Assembly: GCA_026393475.1 (NCBI GenBank)
Contig: JAPLAA010000009.1
Location: 1-64,000, forward strand
Length of the DNA: 64,000 nt
From: Actinomycetota bacterium
Lineage (GTDB): Bacteria; Actinomycetota; Acidimicrobiia; Acidimicrobiales; Ilumatobacteraceae
Reading direction: 5' to 3'
The translations under genes were made by a program, and so were the position numbers. Of this stretch, positions 1 through 9,438 are shown in pieces (positions within the stretch are counted from its first letter, which is position 1; each line of letters starts with the position of its first letter). A model generated the notes under the pieces. It searched no databases, was not told where the DNA came from, and saw nothing but the letters and a program-made list of their open reading frames with translations.

Positions 1-141
1 GAGATGGTCATGCCTGGTGACAACGTGGCGATCACGGTCGAGTTGGGCAAGCCGATCGCGATGGATGAGGGCCTGCGCTTCGCGATCCGCGAGGGTGGCC
101 GTACCGTGGGCGCCGGCCGCGTCACCAAGATCACGAAGTGA
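1..141 (+). CDS. tuf: Elongation factor Tu, C-terminal end (5' truncated by the window)
   Basis: Frame 1 is open from the first base and encodes the last 46 residues of EF-Tu, ending GRVTKITK before TGA. The segment with [30 protein letters not shown] is the conserved third (beta-barrel) domain of EF-Tu, the GTPase that delivers aminoacyl-tRNA to the ribosome. The gene is the last of the str operon in most bacteria. Here it is followed 30 nt later by rpsJ, so the two are probably co-transcribed. The start and GTPase domain lie outside the window. Confidence 0.97.
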   Translation, partial: EMVMPGDNVAITVELGKPIAMDEGLRFAIREGGRTVGAGRVTKITK

Positions 142-171
142 TCTGACGGACGACGTAGGAGACACAGTCAC

Positions 172-489
172 ATGGCCCAGTCCAGCATCCGCATCCGCCT
201 CAAGGCGTTCGACCACGAGATCATCGATCAGTCGACCCGCAAGATCGTCGAGACGGTCACCCGTACCAACGCGACCATCCGCGGCCCGATCCCGCTGCCG
301 ACCGACAAGCACCGCTACACGGTCATCCGCGGCCCGCACATCGACAAGGACTCCCGCGAGCACTTCGAGATGCGCGTCCACAAGCGGCTGATCGACATCG
401 TCGATCCGAACGCGAAGACCATCGACAGCCTGCAGCGCATCGAGCTGCCCGCCGGCGTCGACATCGAGATCAAGATCCAGTCGAGCTGA
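172..489 (+). CDS. rpsJ: 30S ribosomal protein S10 (uS10)
   Basis: A 105-aa protein of normal S10 length, with the conserved stretches [33 protein letters not shown] and [17 protein letters not shown]10 binds the 30S head and also serves as the NusE antitermination factor. The ATG follows a GTAGGAGAC Shine-Dalgarno region. In most bacteria rpsJ opens the S10 operon and is followed directly by rplC. Here it follows tuf and is closed by a hairpin terminator 50 nt downstream, while rplC lies 27 kb away. The gene looks intact and carries its usual residues. Confidence 0.97.
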   Translation: MAQSSIRIRLKAFDHEIIDQSTRKIVETVTRTNATIRGPIPLPTDKHRYTVIRGPHIDKDSREHFEMRVHKRLIDIVDPNAKTIDSLQRIELPAGVDIEIKIQSS

Positions 490-539
490 CGCTCGCCTGA
501 TCGGCCCGATCGAGCACGATCAGGAACCACACTCCGGGA

Positions 540-561
540 GGGGACGGCTTCGGCCGTCCCC
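540..561 (+). terminator. Intrinsic terminator after rpsJ
   Basis: A perfect 9-bp inverted repeat, GGGGACGGC and GCCGTCCCC, encloses a TTCG tetraloop and is followed by TTCCGTCGTTTT. It lies 50 nt after the rpsJ stop and would end the tuf-rpsJ transcript. That supports rpsJ being separated from the rest of the ribosomal operon in transcription as well as in position. Confidence 0.8.
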
Positions 562-896
562 TTCCGTCGTTTTCGGCACCCGGCTGGCACCGGGCAGGCA
601 CCGGCGTCGAGGCCCAGCACCGGGTCGTTCGGACCATCCGTGTCCCGCGGCTTGAACCCGCACGTGAACACCGATAGCAAGGGTGCATCGACACGACGGA
701 CCCCCTCGTCCCCGGCCCCGCCGGCGCGCCCGACGCGACCCCGCCGCGCCCGTCGACCTTCCCGCCGCCCGACCTGCACGCGACTGCTGCCCGGCCGACC
801 GACGTCCGACCCGCCGACCTCAAGCCCGCCGACCTCAAGCCCGCCGCCGTCAAGCCCACGGCGATCGAGGGCACGATCCGGGTCACCGACCACCTC
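562..896. other. Region between rpsJ terminator and htrA-like start; proline-rich open frame
   Basis: No separate gene is supported here. The frame of the downstream HtrA-like protein stays open back to a TAG at 675 and reads as proline-rich sequence with a repeated DLKPA unit (about 817-846). The codon use looks coding, yet I see no in-frame ATG, GTG or TTG before the ATG at 897. Either the protein starts further upstream at a rare codon or the region is 5' leader. No convincing promoter was identified. Confidence 0.4.
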
Positions 897-2066
897 ATGC
901 CGGCGTCGATCGGGCTCGGCGCGCCGACTCCGAACCGTCGCCGCGACCGCCGTGACCGTCGCGACCGGCACCGCCGCGACCGGCCGACCCGGCGCGTGCT
1001 GTTCACCCTCGCCCTCGGGCTCACCGTCGCGGCATGGATCGCCGGGCTGCTCGGCGCGTTGATGGGCAGCGAGATCGCCGACCGACGCGCCGAACCTCCC
1101 CGTCGAGCCTCCACGCGCGGCATCGCCGTCGCCGCGCCCCGCACCGACGAACCGGGCCCGATCGACGTCGCCGCCGTCGCCGACGAGGTCGGCATCAGCG
1201 TGGTGGCCATCCAGCGGGTGATCGGCGTCGACGGCGAGCTCGGCGAGTCGGCCGGCACCGGCCTGATCGTCACCTCCGACGGCGAGATCGTCACCAACGC
1301 CCATGTGGTGGCCGACGCCGACACCGTCAACGTGCGGTTGCCCGGCGAGAGCGAACCGCGCGTCGGAGCAGTCGTCGCGGTCGACGCGTCGAACGACCTC
1401 GCGCTCGTCCGGATCGATGCCTCCGACCTCGCTGCCGCGACCTTCGCCGACCCCGGCGACGTCCGCGTGGGCGATGAGGTCGTCGCCATCGGCTACGCGC
1501 TCGACCTCGACGGCGACCCGAGCGTCACACGTGGCGTCGTGAGCGCCCTCGATCGCACGCTGTCCACCCGCGCCGGCGCGCTCAACGGCCTGATCCAGAC
1601 CGATGCGGCGATCTCCTCGGGCAACTCCGGCGGGCCGCTCATCGACGCATTCGGACGCGTGGTCGGCATCAACACGGCGGTCGCCTACGGCGATGTCGAC
1701 ACCGCCGCCAACAGCGTGGGCTTCGCGATCGGCGTCGCCGAACTGCTCCCCGAACTCGACGCCCTGCGACGCGCCGCGGCCGGAGATGCTCTCGAGCAGG
1801 GCTACCTCGGCGTGGGCCTCGAGGGGCGCCACGACGGCGGGCGCGGCGCGGTGGTCACCCAGGTCGAGCTCGGCTCGGCGGCCGAGCAGGCCGGCCTCGT
1901 CGACGGCGACGTGGTCGTGACAGCGAACGGCGTCGACGTGCTCGGCGCCGACGACCTGATCGCGACCGTGCGCGACCTGGCGCCCGGCACCTCGGTCGTC
2001 CTCGGCGTCGTGCGCGCGGGCGAGACGATCGAGCTCACCGCCGTGCTCACCCGACGCCCCGACTGA
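897..2066 (+). CDS. HtrA/DegP-like membrane-anchored serine protease with PDZ domain
   Basis: 389 aa. A basic, arginine-rich cytoplasmic head (residues 1-33) precedes one membrane segment (about 34-57), so the protease domain faces the cell exterior. The trypsin-like domain shows the triad His136 in TNAHVV, Asp167 in SNDLALV and Ser244 in [12 protein letters not shown] domain follows (about 295-385; QGYLGVGLE and AGLVDGDVV). Such proteins degrade or refold damaged envelope proteins. The length and architecture fit actinobacterial HtrA/PepD-type proteases. The start is uncertain because ATG897 lacks a clear Shine-Dalgarno and the same frame is open upstream. It stands alone, with a convergent VOC gene downstream. 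Confidence 0.88.
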   Translation: MPASIGLGAPTPNRRRDRRDRRDRHRRDRPTRRVLFTLALGLTVAAWIAGLLGALMGSEIADRRAEPPRRASTRGIAVAAPRTDEPGPIDVAAVADEVGISVVAIQRVIGVDGELGESAGTGLIVTSDGEIVTNAHVVADADTVNVRLPGESEPRVGAVVAVDASNDLALVRIDASDLAAATFADPGDVRVGDEVVAIGYALDLDGDPSVTRGVVSALDRTLSTRAGALNGLIQTDAAISSGNSGGPLIDAFGRVVGINTAVAYGDVDTAANSVGFAIGVAELLPELDALRRAAAGDALEQGYLGVGLEGRHDGGRGAVVTQVELGSAAEQAGLVDGDVVVTANGVDVLGADDLIATVRDLAPGTSVVLGVVRAGETIELTAVLTRRPD

Positions 2067-2068
2067 TC

Positions 2069-2096
2069 GAGGGCCGAGGGTCGAGGGTCGCGGGTC
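2069..2096. repeat. Four 7-bp tandem units directly after the htrA-like stop
   Basis: Units GAGGGCC, GAGGGTC, GAGGGTC and GCGGGTC run in tandem, starting 2 nt after the TGA at 2066 and ending just before the stop of the convergent VOC gene. They look like replication-slippage products. No hairpin terminator is evident in this 33-nt convergent junction. Confidence 0.7.
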
Positions 2097-2099
2097 GGG

Positions 2100-2450
2100 T
2101 CAGAGCACCTGGAACAGCACGAGACGGATGCCGGTCGGATCGATCACCGCGAGGTTGCGGTGCCCCCACGGCTGCACGGCCGGCTCCTGCACGAGCGGCA
2201 CCCCGCCGGCGCGCAGCCGGGCGATCATCGCCTCGAGGTCGTCGACCTCGGCCGAGAGGAACACTCCGGACACCGGGTCGGGCTCGCCGTCGGTCTCCAT
2301 CAGCTCGATCCGAGCGCTCTCACCGTGACCGAAGATGCGGCCCCGGCCCCCGTCGGTCCATTCCTTGGTGACGGGCCACCCGAGCACCTCGCCGTAGAAC
2401 CGGCAGGCCTCGTCGAAGCGATCGGTCGATCGCACCACACGGAGTTCCAT
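2100..2450 (-). CDS. VOC (glyoxalase/bleomycin-resistance) superfamily protein
   Basis: A 116-aa single-module VOC protein. The first beta-alpha-beta-beta-beta unit contains [20 protein letters not shown]. The second ends with [21 protein letters not shown], the usual PxG or DPxGxxxxL closing strand. Glu49 (RIELME) and residues of the C-terminal strand are candidate metal ligands. VOC members include glyoxalases, dioxygenases and antibiotic-binding proteins, and the sequence alone does not indicate a substrate. It is transcribed away from the alpha/beta hydrolase gene, with 116 nt between the starts. Confidence 0.8.
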   Translation of the reverse strand: MELRVVRSTDRFDEACRFYGEVLGWPVTKEWTDGGRGRIFGHGESARIELMETDGEPDPVSGVFLSAEVDDLEAMIARLRAGGVPLVQEPAVQPWGHRNLAVIDPTGIRLVLFQVL

Positions 2451-2566
2451 GCGCCCTTCCCGGCCCGCCGGTTCGGGAACGGCGCAGCCGCCACCACAGT
2501 AGGACAGAGTGCGACAGGGGACGCCAGGGTCGACCCGGCCGCCGTGCCAAAAGTAGGGTGCCGCTC

Positions 2567-3778
2567 ATGCAGGATCTCGATGTCCAGCTCGACCCGCACC
2601 TCGGCGGCAAGCGCCCGTTCGGCCTCAACTACTGGCCGCTGCCGCAGGACGATCCGGGGGTCGAGATCCAGCGCGAGAGCATCCGCCTGGTGAGCCCCGA
2701 CGGTGCCCTGGTGCGCGGCATCCTCTGGACGCCGCCGCGCGGCACGCCGTGGAAGACGGCGGTGATCCTGAGCCACCCCCGCGGTGACTTCTCGGTGCAC
2801 TACGCCTGCCCGTTGCTCGCGGCCGCCGGCTACGCGGTGCTCGGCTTCGGCACGCGCTACATGAACAACGACACCGACTGCCTCCACGAGAGCTGCATCG
2901 TCGACGTCAACACGGTGTACGAGGAGATGAAGCGGCGCGGCGCCGAGGCCGTGGTGCTGCTCGGCAACTCCGGCGGCGGCAGCCTGATGGCGCTCGCCAA
3001 CGCAGAGCTCGGCATCGGCGACGGGTGGATCGGCATGGCCGCGCATCCAGGCGAGGGCGTGTTCATGAACCAGGTGATCGACCCGAGCGTCGCCGACGAG
3101 AACGACCCGTTCAGCACGGTGCCCGAGCTCGACATGTACCACCCCGACAACGGATGGCGTCCGTGGCCCGAGCCGTGCGAGTACGACCCGGCCTGGGTCG
3201 CTCGCTACCGCGAGGCGCAGATCGCCCGCGTGGCCCGCATCGATGCGATCGCGAAGGCGAGCATCGCCGAGGTGAACGAGGCAGGAGGTCGGCTCCGCGG
3301 CATCGACAAGGCCGCCGACCCGGCGGGCTGGCGCGAGCAGCGGCGGCGCGCCGTCTTCACGAAGTACCTCACCATCTACCGAACGCTCGCCGACCCGGCC
3401 TATCTCGACCTGTCGATCGACCCGGACGACCGTCCGATGGGGTCGCTGTTCGCGTTCCCCGATCCGTTCGACGCCAACTACGGCCGTGGCGGCCTCGCCC
3501 GCACGATGACCACACGCGGTTGGCTCAGCACATGGTCGGGCCTGTCGAGCCACGCCAAGCTCGCCGACACGATGCCCAGGGTGACCGTGCCGACGATCCT
3601 GCTGCACCCCACCGCCGACACCGAGATCAGGCTCTGGCAGGCCAAGGAGATCGTCGACAACAGCGGCGCGGCCGACCGCACCTACGTCGAACTGAAGGGT
3701 GCGCCGCACTACCTCGAGGGGCACCGCCCCGAGGCACTGCGGCTGGTGGCCGACTGGATGGCGACGCGCTTCCCGTGA
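2567..3778 (+). CDS. Alpha/beta-hydrolase family protein
   Basis: 403 aa from ATG2567, which is preceded by AGTAGGG at good spacing. A GTG nine bases earlier is in frame but less likely. The nucleophile elbow GNSGGGS gives the probable catalytic Ser, HPTADTEI supplies a candidate acid, and APHYLEGH a candidate His near the C-terminus. [20 protein letters not shown] matches the N-terminal hydrolase core. A long helical insertion lies between about residues 170 and 290. There is no signal peptide, so it is likely cytoplasmic. The substrate is unknown. Its stop overlaps the GTG of the following lipoprotein gene (GTGA), which suggests translational coupling. Confidence 0.82.
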   Translation: MQDLDVQLDPHLGGKRPFGLNYWPLPQDDPGVEIQRESIRLVSPDGALVRGILWTPPRGTPWKTAVILSHPRGDFSVHYACPLLAAAGYAVLGFGTRYMNNDTDCLHESCIVDVNTVYEEMKRRGAEAVVLLGNSGGGSLMALANAELGIGDGWIGMAAHPGEGVFMNQVIDPSVADENDPFSTVPELDMYHPDNGWRPWPEPCEYDPAWVARYREAQIARVARIDAIAKASIAEVNEAGGRLRGIDKAADPAGWREQRRRAVFTKYLTIYRTLADPAYLDLSIDPDDRPMGSLFAFPDPFDANYGRGGLARTMTTRGWLSTWSGLSSHAKLADTMPRVTVPTILLHPTADTEIRLWQAKEIVDNSGAADRTYVELKGAPHYLEGHRPEALRLVADWMATRFP

Positions 3779-4869
3779 CCCTCGTCCGCCAACCGCGTCG
3801 CACTCGGGCGGGGCGCCGGGTGCGCGCCGTGCCGGTCGTCGCGGTGCTCCTCGTCGGTGGCACGTTGGCCGCGTGCGCGGGCACGTCGTCGGAGCCGTCC
3901 GCACCGATCGCGACCGCGGGTACCGCGGCCGACACCGCGGCCGACATCGCGGCGGAAGGGGACGCTGCCGGTGATGATCCGGCCGTCGTCGAGATCCGGC
4001 CGGTGCTCAGCACGACGGTCGGGTTCTGCGAGGACTTCGGCGTCGGCATGCGCCTCGACGGTCGGCGATGCCACCTGCTCGGCGCCCCGCTCGACCTGGG
4101 CGGTGATGCCGGGAGGAGCGACTGGGTCACCGAGGCCGTCGCGGAGCCGCGCGGCGATCTCGGGTGGGTGGTCAGGGTGCAGGTGACGCCCGATGCGTTC
4201 GCCACCGTCCGCGACGCGTTCGAAGCAGCGGCCGCCGATCGATACGTGCTCGTCGCCGACGGTCGGGGCATGCTCGAGTTCGGGTACGCGGCGCTCGCCC
4301 AGGAGGCCGCGCTCGGACCGCTGCTGTCCGAGCGGGAAGCGCTCACGGTGGCAGCGGTGCTGCGCGGCGAACCGCGCCCCGACCTCGACCGGCCGAGCGC
4401 CGACGTGGGTGATGTCTGGCTCGCGGCGCTGGGTGTGCACGTGTGCGGGGAGTGGCTCGCGAACGCGCCCGCCACCGCCCTCGAAGCCGGTGTGCACTCG
4501 CACGGCGACGGCCTCGTCCACGTCCACCCCGTGAACGCGGACGGGCCCGACCGGGACACCGGCGACGACGCGACACTCGGACGGTTCCTGGCCGAGGGCG
4601 GGTGGCGTGTCGACGAGGACGGGTTCGCGGTGTGGGACGGGGTCGACGTGCGCACTGGCGACACGTGTCCCGACGGCCGTGAGGGCGTGTTCCGCTGGAC
4701 GGTCGACGGCGAGGACGGCTCGGGCGATCCGAGCGAGCACCGTGTCGGACACCGGCAGGTGATCGTGCTCTCGTTCGACCCGATCGGCACCGACCCCGGT
4801 GAGCCGCCGCAGCTCGCCTCGCTGCCGCTGCCCGTGCTCGGCCCCGACTTCGCCCCCGCCGGCGGCTGA
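3775..4869 (+). CDS. Predicted lipoprotein with [12 protein letters not shown] motif, function unknown
   Basis: 364 aa, starting at the GTG that overlaps the hydrolase stop. A basic N-terminus, hydrophobic stretch ([13 protein letters not shown]) and lipobox LAAC predict a lipid-anchored extracellular protein. An Ala/Asp-rich linker follows. The C-terminal half contains [13 protein letters not shown], a histidine- and acid-rich cluster that could bind a metal, and two or three further Cys (HVCGEW, GDTCPDG). I do not recognise a characterised family. The GTGA coupling to the alpha/beta hydrolase suggests related roles, but this is inference. A longer frame exists upstream within the hydrolase and is a shadow. 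Confidence 0.75.
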   Translation: MTLVRQPRRTRAGRRVRAVPVVAVLLVGGTLAACAGTSSEPSAPIATAGTAADTAADIAAEGDAAGDDPAVVEIRPVLSTTVGFCEDFGVGMRLDGRRCHLLGAPLDLGGDAGRSDWVTEAVAEPRGDLGWVVRVQVTPDAFATVRDAFEAAAADRYVLVADGRGMLEFGYAALAQEAALGPLLSEREALTVAAVLRGEPRPDLDRPSADVGDVWLAALGVHVCGEWLANAPATALEAGVHSHGDGLVHVHPVNADGPDRDTGDDATLGRFLAEGGWRVDEDGFAVWDGVDVRTGDTCPDGREGVFRWTVDGEDGSGDPSEHRVGHRQVIVLSFDPIGTDPGEPPQLASLPLPVLGPDFAPAGG

Positions 4870-4972
4870 CCCGTCGCCTCGACCCGTCGCCCGCTGGTCC
4901 TGGTGCCACCCGACGCGACCTAACGTGTGGACGGCCCGGCGCATCGGGCCGGGAACCGATGGGGGTCGGATC

Positions 4973-6172
4973 GTGAAGTTCGGCGTGTTCTACGAGCTGC
5001 AGTTGCCCAAGCCATGGTCGCGAGACGACGAGTACACCCTGCTCAACCACGCGCTCGACCAGGTGGAGCTGGCCGACAAGCTCGGCTACGACTACGCGTG
5101 GGAGGTCGAGCACCACTTCCTCGAGGAGTACAGCCACTCGTCGGCGCCGGAGGTGTTCCTCGCCGCCGCCAGCCAGCGCACCACGAACATCCGGCTCGGC
5201 CACGGCATCGTCCAGCTACCCACCAACCACCCGGCCCGCGTCGCCGAACGGGTGAGCACCCTCGACCTGTTGAGCCACGGCCGGGTGGAGCTGGGCGTGG
5301 GCGAGGGCAGCAGCGTCACCGAACTGCACCCGTTCGACCGACGCTTCCGTGACAAGCGCGCCGTGTGGGAGGACGCGATGCGCTGTCTCATGCCGATGTT
5401 CTGGGAGGAGGGCTGGGAGTACCACGGCGAGTACTTCGACTTCCCGCTGCGCAACGTCATCCCCAAGCCGCGCCAGTACCCGCACCCGCCGCTGTGGGTG
5501 GCGTGCAGCCAGCTCGAGACCATCGAGATGGCCGGCCGCCGCGGCATCGGCGCGCTCGGGTTCCAGTTCGTCAGCGCCGAGGCGGCGCAGGCCTGGGTGC
5601 ACGCCTACTACAACTCCTTCACCAAGCGGTTCGACCCGCTCGGCCCGTATGCCACCAACCCGAACATCGCGATCGTCAGCCAGTTCATGTGTGCCGAGAC
5701 CGACGAGGAGGCGCAGGCCCGCGCCGACGGCTCCACCTTCTTCCAGTTCGCGCTGCGCTTCTACAACGACAAGGGCCCACTCGTGCCCGGCACGGTCAGC
5801 CTGTGGGACGAGTACCAGGCCTGGAAGGCCAGCCCGTCCGGGCAGAAGGCCCAGGGCGGCGGGCTGATCGGTTCGCCGGCCACGATCCGACAGAAGCTGC
5901 ACCGCTTCGCCGAGTCCAACGTCGACCAGGTGATCCTGCTCAACCAGGCGGGGCGCAACCGCCACGAGCACATCTGCGAGGCGCTCGAGCTCTTCGCCAC
6001 CGAGGTGATGCCCGAGTTCCACGCGATGGAGCCCGAGCACCAGGAGTGGAAGCGCCAGGTGCTGCACGGAGAACTCGAACTCGACGAGATCGACACCGAT
6101 CCCTACAACGTCGTCAGCCTCCAGTCGACCACGTGGAAGCCGGGGATGGAGACCCCGGTCGCGGGCAGCTGA
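4973..6172 (+). CDS. LLM-class (luciferase-like) flavin-dependent monooxygenase
   Basis: 399 aa from GTG4973, preceded by GGGGGTCGG. The N-terminus KFGVFYELQLP begins the TIM barrel. Family landmarks include WEVEHHFLEEYS, IRLGHGIVQLP and ARVAERVSTLDLLSHGRVELGVGEG, followed by the GSPATIRQKL segment near the C-terminus. These proteins use reduced FMN or F420 to oxidise diverse substrates. F420 versus FMN use and the substrate cannot be read from the sequence. It appears monocistronic, with a 103-nt gap upstream. A 457-aa frame starting at 4799 overlaps the previous gene and lacks family sequence, so that start is rejected. Confidence 0.88.
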   Translation: MKFGVFYELQLPKPWSRDDEYTLLNHALDQVELADKLGYDYAWEVEHHFLEEYSHSSAPEVFLAAASQRTTNIRLGHGIVQLPTNHPARVAERVSTLDLLSHGRVELGVGEGSSVTELHPFDRRFRDKRAVWEDAMRCLMPMFWEEGWEYHGEYFDFPLRNVIPKPRQYPHPPLWVACSQLETIEMAGRRGIGALGFQFVSAEAAQAWVHAYYNSFTKRFDPLGPYATNPNIAIVSQFMCAETDEEAQARADGSTFFQFALRFYNDKGPLVPGTVSLWDEYQAWKASPSGQKAQGGGLIGSPATIRQKLHRFAESNVDQVILLNQAGRNRHEHICEALELFATEVMPEFHAMEPEHQEWKRQVLHGELELDEIDTDPYNVVSLQSTTWKPGMETPVAGS

Positions 6173-6367
6173 CCGGCAGTCGCGCGAGGCGAGCGGGCCC
6201 CACCTCCTGCTCCCCCCGGATCGGGTGACCCCAACCTGGGCCGAATTGCCCATTCGTTCTCACTCCGCGTGGCGCGAGGTCGTCGCAGCGAGACCACCGC
6301 GTAGACTCCTCCGCCTACCAGCAGTGGCGGTCGTCCCCGGGCCGCTCACCTGTTGCGAAAGGGCGAC

Positions 6368-7993
6368 GTGGAACTTTCCTTTGTGATCAGTGCGATCCGG
6401 CGGTACCTGTGGCTGCCGGTGCTCGGCGCGCTGCTCGGTTCGTTGGCCGGGTTCGCGGTCGAGAACCGGGGCGGCTCCAACTACGAGTCCGAGGCGATCA
6501 TGCTGGTCACACCGCCGAGCGAGTCGCGCGTCAACGTCACCTTCACCTCCGACCCCGACCGGTACGTGGTCGGCGAGTTGAGCGTGTTGCGCTCGTCCGC
6601 GCTGGCCGAGCAGGTGGCGAGCGAGGTGGGCGGCGGCATCTCGACGGGGCAGGTGCAGTTCGCCACCGTGTTCACCCACGAGCCCCGAACCGACATCGTC
6701 CGCGTGGTCACGTCCACCGCCGACCCCGAGTTGTCGAAGCTGATCGCCGACGCCTACCTCAAGCTCTACTTCGAGCGGATCAACGCCGCCGTCGACGCCC
6801 AGCAGGGCCCCGAGATCGAGCGGCTCAACGCCCAACTCGCCGACCTCAACACCCAGATCAGCGCCGTCGACGCCGACATCGACGCCGTCATGGAGCCCTT
6901 CCTCGACCAGGCCGCCAACAACCCCGACGCCGGCTTCATCCCCACCCTCGATCAGATCGCTCCCGATCTCGTCTCCCGCAAGGCGAGCCTGCAGGCCGAG
7001 TACTCCCAGATCCTGAGCAGCAAGACCCAGCTCGAGGTCAGCCAGCGGCTCCGCGTCACGAGCCAGATCGTGCAGCAGGGCACGGTGCCCGCCGATCCCG
7101 AGCCGCCGGCCACGCTGCTGGTGTACGCCGGTGCCGTCGGCGGCTTCTTCGCCGGCCTCATCGGCGCCGTGCTCCTCGGTCGCCTGTCGCCCCGCGTGCT
7201 CGACCCGGCGCAGGCCAGCGAGGTGCTCGGCCGACCCGTGGTGGGCGAGTTCCCGCGAGCCCGTGCGCTCGCCAAGTCGCGCCGCGCCGCGCTCAGCAGC
7301 CTGCCGCCCAACGTCATCCCGTTCGTCGACAACCTCTGCGTGCGTGCCGAGGCGAGCGCACGTCCCGGTGCGTCGCTGGTGGTGGTCGTGGCCGGGTCCG
7401 AGCGTTCGGCCGGCACCACCACGCTCGCCGCGGCGATGGCCAACCGGTACGCCGCGCTCGGCTCGCAGGTGCTGCTCGTCGATGCCGACCTGCGCCACCC
7501 CGAGGTGACGGCTCTCTTCGCGCCGGGCCGTCCCGGTATCGCCGCCCTGCTCAACCACGCCGACGAGACCGACGCCTCCGGGTTGCGGCGCCGGCCGAGC
7601 CTCGGCGACCCGTTCACCCCGAGCGGCATCCCCGGTCTCAGTGTCATCGGTCTCGGCGACAAGTCGGCGAGTGCGCCGCTGCGCCGCCAGAACGTGCAGG
7701 ACGTCGTGGAGGCCGCGTCGCGGCACGCCCACGTCGTCGTCTTCGACGGCGGTCCGCTGCTCGACTCGGCCACGACGGTGCAGCTCGCCCAGGTGGCCGA
7801 CGCCGTCGTGCTGACCATGCCGATGAAGCGTCAGCGCATGGACGCCCTCGCCGGGGTGGTCCACCAGATCCGGGCCTCCCGGGCCGAGCTGCTGCCGGTC
7901 GGCACGCCCGCCGGCCGGGCACGGTCGTCGGCGACGCCGGCCGTCGCGCCCCCCGACGTGCAGATGACCCAGGAACCCCGCCGCCAGCCATGA
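6368..7993 (+). CDS. Wzz-type chain-length determinant fused to degenerate BY-kinase-like ATPase
   Basis: 541 aa from GTG6368, preceded by GAAAGGG; TTG6353 is an alternative. Wzz architecture: membrane segment 1 (about 11-30), an extracytoplasmic coiled-coil domain, and membrane segment 2 (about residues 245-270). A MinD/CpsD-like ATPase domain follows. Its Walker A equivalent is GSERSAGTTT, lacking the lysine of the usual GEGKS/T motif. The Walker A-prime VLLVDADLRHP is retained and Walker B is VVVFDGGPLLDSA. The tail has no tyrosine cluster. In family members this protein controls polysaccharide chain length through ATP binding and autophosphorylation. Here kinase activity is doubtful. Its stop overlaps the polymerase gene (ATGA). 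Confidence 0.85.
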   Translation: MELSFVISAIRRYLWLPVLGALLGSLAGFAVENRGGSNYESEAIMLVTPPSESRVNVTFTSDPDRYVVGELSVLRSSALAEQVASEVGGGISTGQVQFATVFTHEPRTDIVRVVTSTADPELSKLIADAYLKLYFERINAAVDAQQGPEIERLNAQLADLNTQISAVDADIDAVMEPFLDQAANNPDAGFIPTLDQIAPDLVSRKASLQAEYSQILSSKTQLEVSQRLRVTSQIVQQGTVPADPEPPATLLVYAGAVGGFFAGLIGAVLLGRLSPRVLDPAQASEVLGRPVVGEFPRARALAKSRRAALSSLPPNVIPFVDNLCVRAEASARPGASLVVVVAGSERSAGTTTLAAAMANRYAALGSQVLLVDADLRHPEVTALFAPGRPGIAALLNHADETDASGLRRRPSLGDPFTPSGIPGLSVIGLGDKSASAPLRRQNVQDVVEAASRHAHVVVFDGGPLLDSATTVQLAQVADAVVLTMPMKRQRMDALAGVVHQIRASRAELLPVGTPAGRARSSATPAVAPPDVQMTQEPRRQP

Positions 7994-9438
7994 CCTCGCT
8001 GCAGCTGCCGCCGCTCACCGGGCCTGGTGCTGGCGCGCGGTCGCAGCAGCCGGGCATCGGGCTCGGCGACCCCCGGATCCCGTTCCTCGTCGGCCTGTCG
8101 ATCTTCCTCAGCTCGATCGGTGCGCTGATCGAGTTCAACTACATGTGGTACGTGCAGATCGCGCTCGTCCCGATGACGATCTTCGGGTACGCACTGCTGG
8201 GCATCGGCACGAAGCCCATCCGCGACATCCGCATCGAGATCTGGCTGTTCCCGATCCTCGCGTGGATGATCATGTCGATCGGGTGGACCCAGGGCGATCC
8301 GCTCGAGGCCGCCCGCCAGGTGCTGCTCAACCTCGCGTTGATCGTCTCGGTGCACGTCGCGGCGAGCATCTTCGACGCCCGTGGCGTGCTGTCGTTCCTG
8401 GCCAAGGCGTCGGTCGTGATGGCCGTGCTCGTCCTCGCGGACGCGGTGTTCCGTCCGGCTGATGCCTTCTCGTTGGGCCGCAGCGACGTCGGCCTGTCCG
8501 ACCTCGGCCTGCGCAGCTTCTTCTACCAGAAGAACTCCCTCGGAGCGGCGCTCGTGCTCGGCTTCGCCCTCCGTTCGGCGTTGAAGCCCGCATGGTTGCG
8601 CACCGGGTACACGGCGCTCGTCGTCGTGCTGCTGCTGCTCTGTCAGAGCTCGACATCGATCATCGCCGCGGCGGCGATCGCGGTCATGCAGTGGCTGAGC
8701 GGACAGATCATCGCCGAGCGCCGCCGTGGCGGCAGCGGCAGCACGTTCATGCTCACCGCGTTGGCCATCGGCCTGGGTGCCGTCGTGATCTCCGCCCGCG
8801 AGCAGATCTTCGGGCTGTTCGGCAAGGACGCCACCCTCACCGGCCGCACCGTCATCTGGCGCTACGCGTGGCGGGCGATCCAGGAGCACCCGTGGGCCGG
8901 CTACGGCCCCGGCGGGTTCTGGGAGACCACCAATCCCGGCCTGTCCGAGCTGCGGCACGCGTCCGGCTGGACCGTGATCGGCTCGCACCAGGGCCTGCTC
9001 GACCAGTGGCTCGAGTTCGGCATCATCGGTGTCGTGCTCGTGTTCGCCGCGTACGCCGCCTGCATCGTGCGGATCGTCGCCCGCATCCTCGCCGGCGACA
9101 GCTCGCCCGTCGTGCCGGCTGCGCTCGGTCTCTGGACCGCCACGATGACGGCGAGCCTTACCGAGGGCATCCTGATCCGGCCCGGCCTCGTCACGATCGG
9201 CCTGGTGAGCGCGCTGTTGCTCAACACCCCGATGTCGTTGCCGTCACGTGGCGTCGGCGGACCGTACTTCGCCCCCGAGCGCGTCGCCCTCCCGTGGGCA
9301 TCGCCGCCCGACACCGGGCGGCGGCTCACGCATCCGCCGCATCCGTCCACCGGCACTGCTGGCACGTCCAGCCCGTTCGGTGCCCCGCCCGCGACCCCGC
9401 TCAGTCGGGGAGACCGCGGCGAAGCGACCGAAGACTGA
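7990..9438 (+). CDS. O-antigen ligase/polymerase-like membrane protein (Wzy-type)
   Basis: 482 aa with about ten hydrophobic segments between residues 25 and 425 and a hydrophilic C-terminal tail. The large extracytoplasmic loop holds TLTGRTVIWRYAWRAIQEHPWAGYGPGGFW, the signature of the Wzy_C/O-antigen ligase family, followed by HQGLLDQWLEFGIIG. These enzymes polymerise or transfer lipid-linked polysaccharide units outside the membrane. ATG7990 overlaps the Wzz stop, so the two are coupled. Its 3' end overlaps the convergent pseudo-transglutaminase gene by 38 bp. Confidence 0.85.
   Translation: MTSLQLPPLTGPGAGARSQQPGIGLGDPRIPFLVGLSIFLSSIGALIEFNYMWYVQIALVPMTIFGYALLGIGTKPIRDIRIEIWLFPILAWMIMSIGWTQGDPLEAARQVLLNLALIVSVHVAASIFDARGVLSFLAKASVVMAVLVLADAVFRPADAFSLGRSDVGLSDLGLRSFFYQKNSLGAALVLGFALRSALKPAWLRTGYTALVVVLLLLCQSSTSIIAAAAIAVMQWLSGQIIAERRRGGSGSTFMLTALAIGLGAVVISAREQIFGLFGKDATLTGRTVIWRYAWRAIQEHPWAGYGPGGFWETTNPGLSELRHASGWTVIGSHQGLLDQWLEFGIIGVVLVFAAYAACIVRIVARILAGDSSPVVPAALGLWTATMTASLTEGILIRPGLVTIGLVSALLLNTPMSLPSRGVGGPYFAPERVALPWASPPDTGRRLTHPPHPSTGTAGTSSPFGAPPATPLSRGDRGEATED

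Noticed and set aside
315-1832. A 505-codon minus-strand frame opposite rpsJ and the htrA-like gene
   Set aside because: It spans a conserved ribosomal gene, a terminator and a protease with an intact triad; its own sequence shows no family.
2558-2566. GTG2558 as start of the alpha/beta hydrolase
   Set aside because: ATG2567 has a better-spaced AGGG upstream; only three residues differ.
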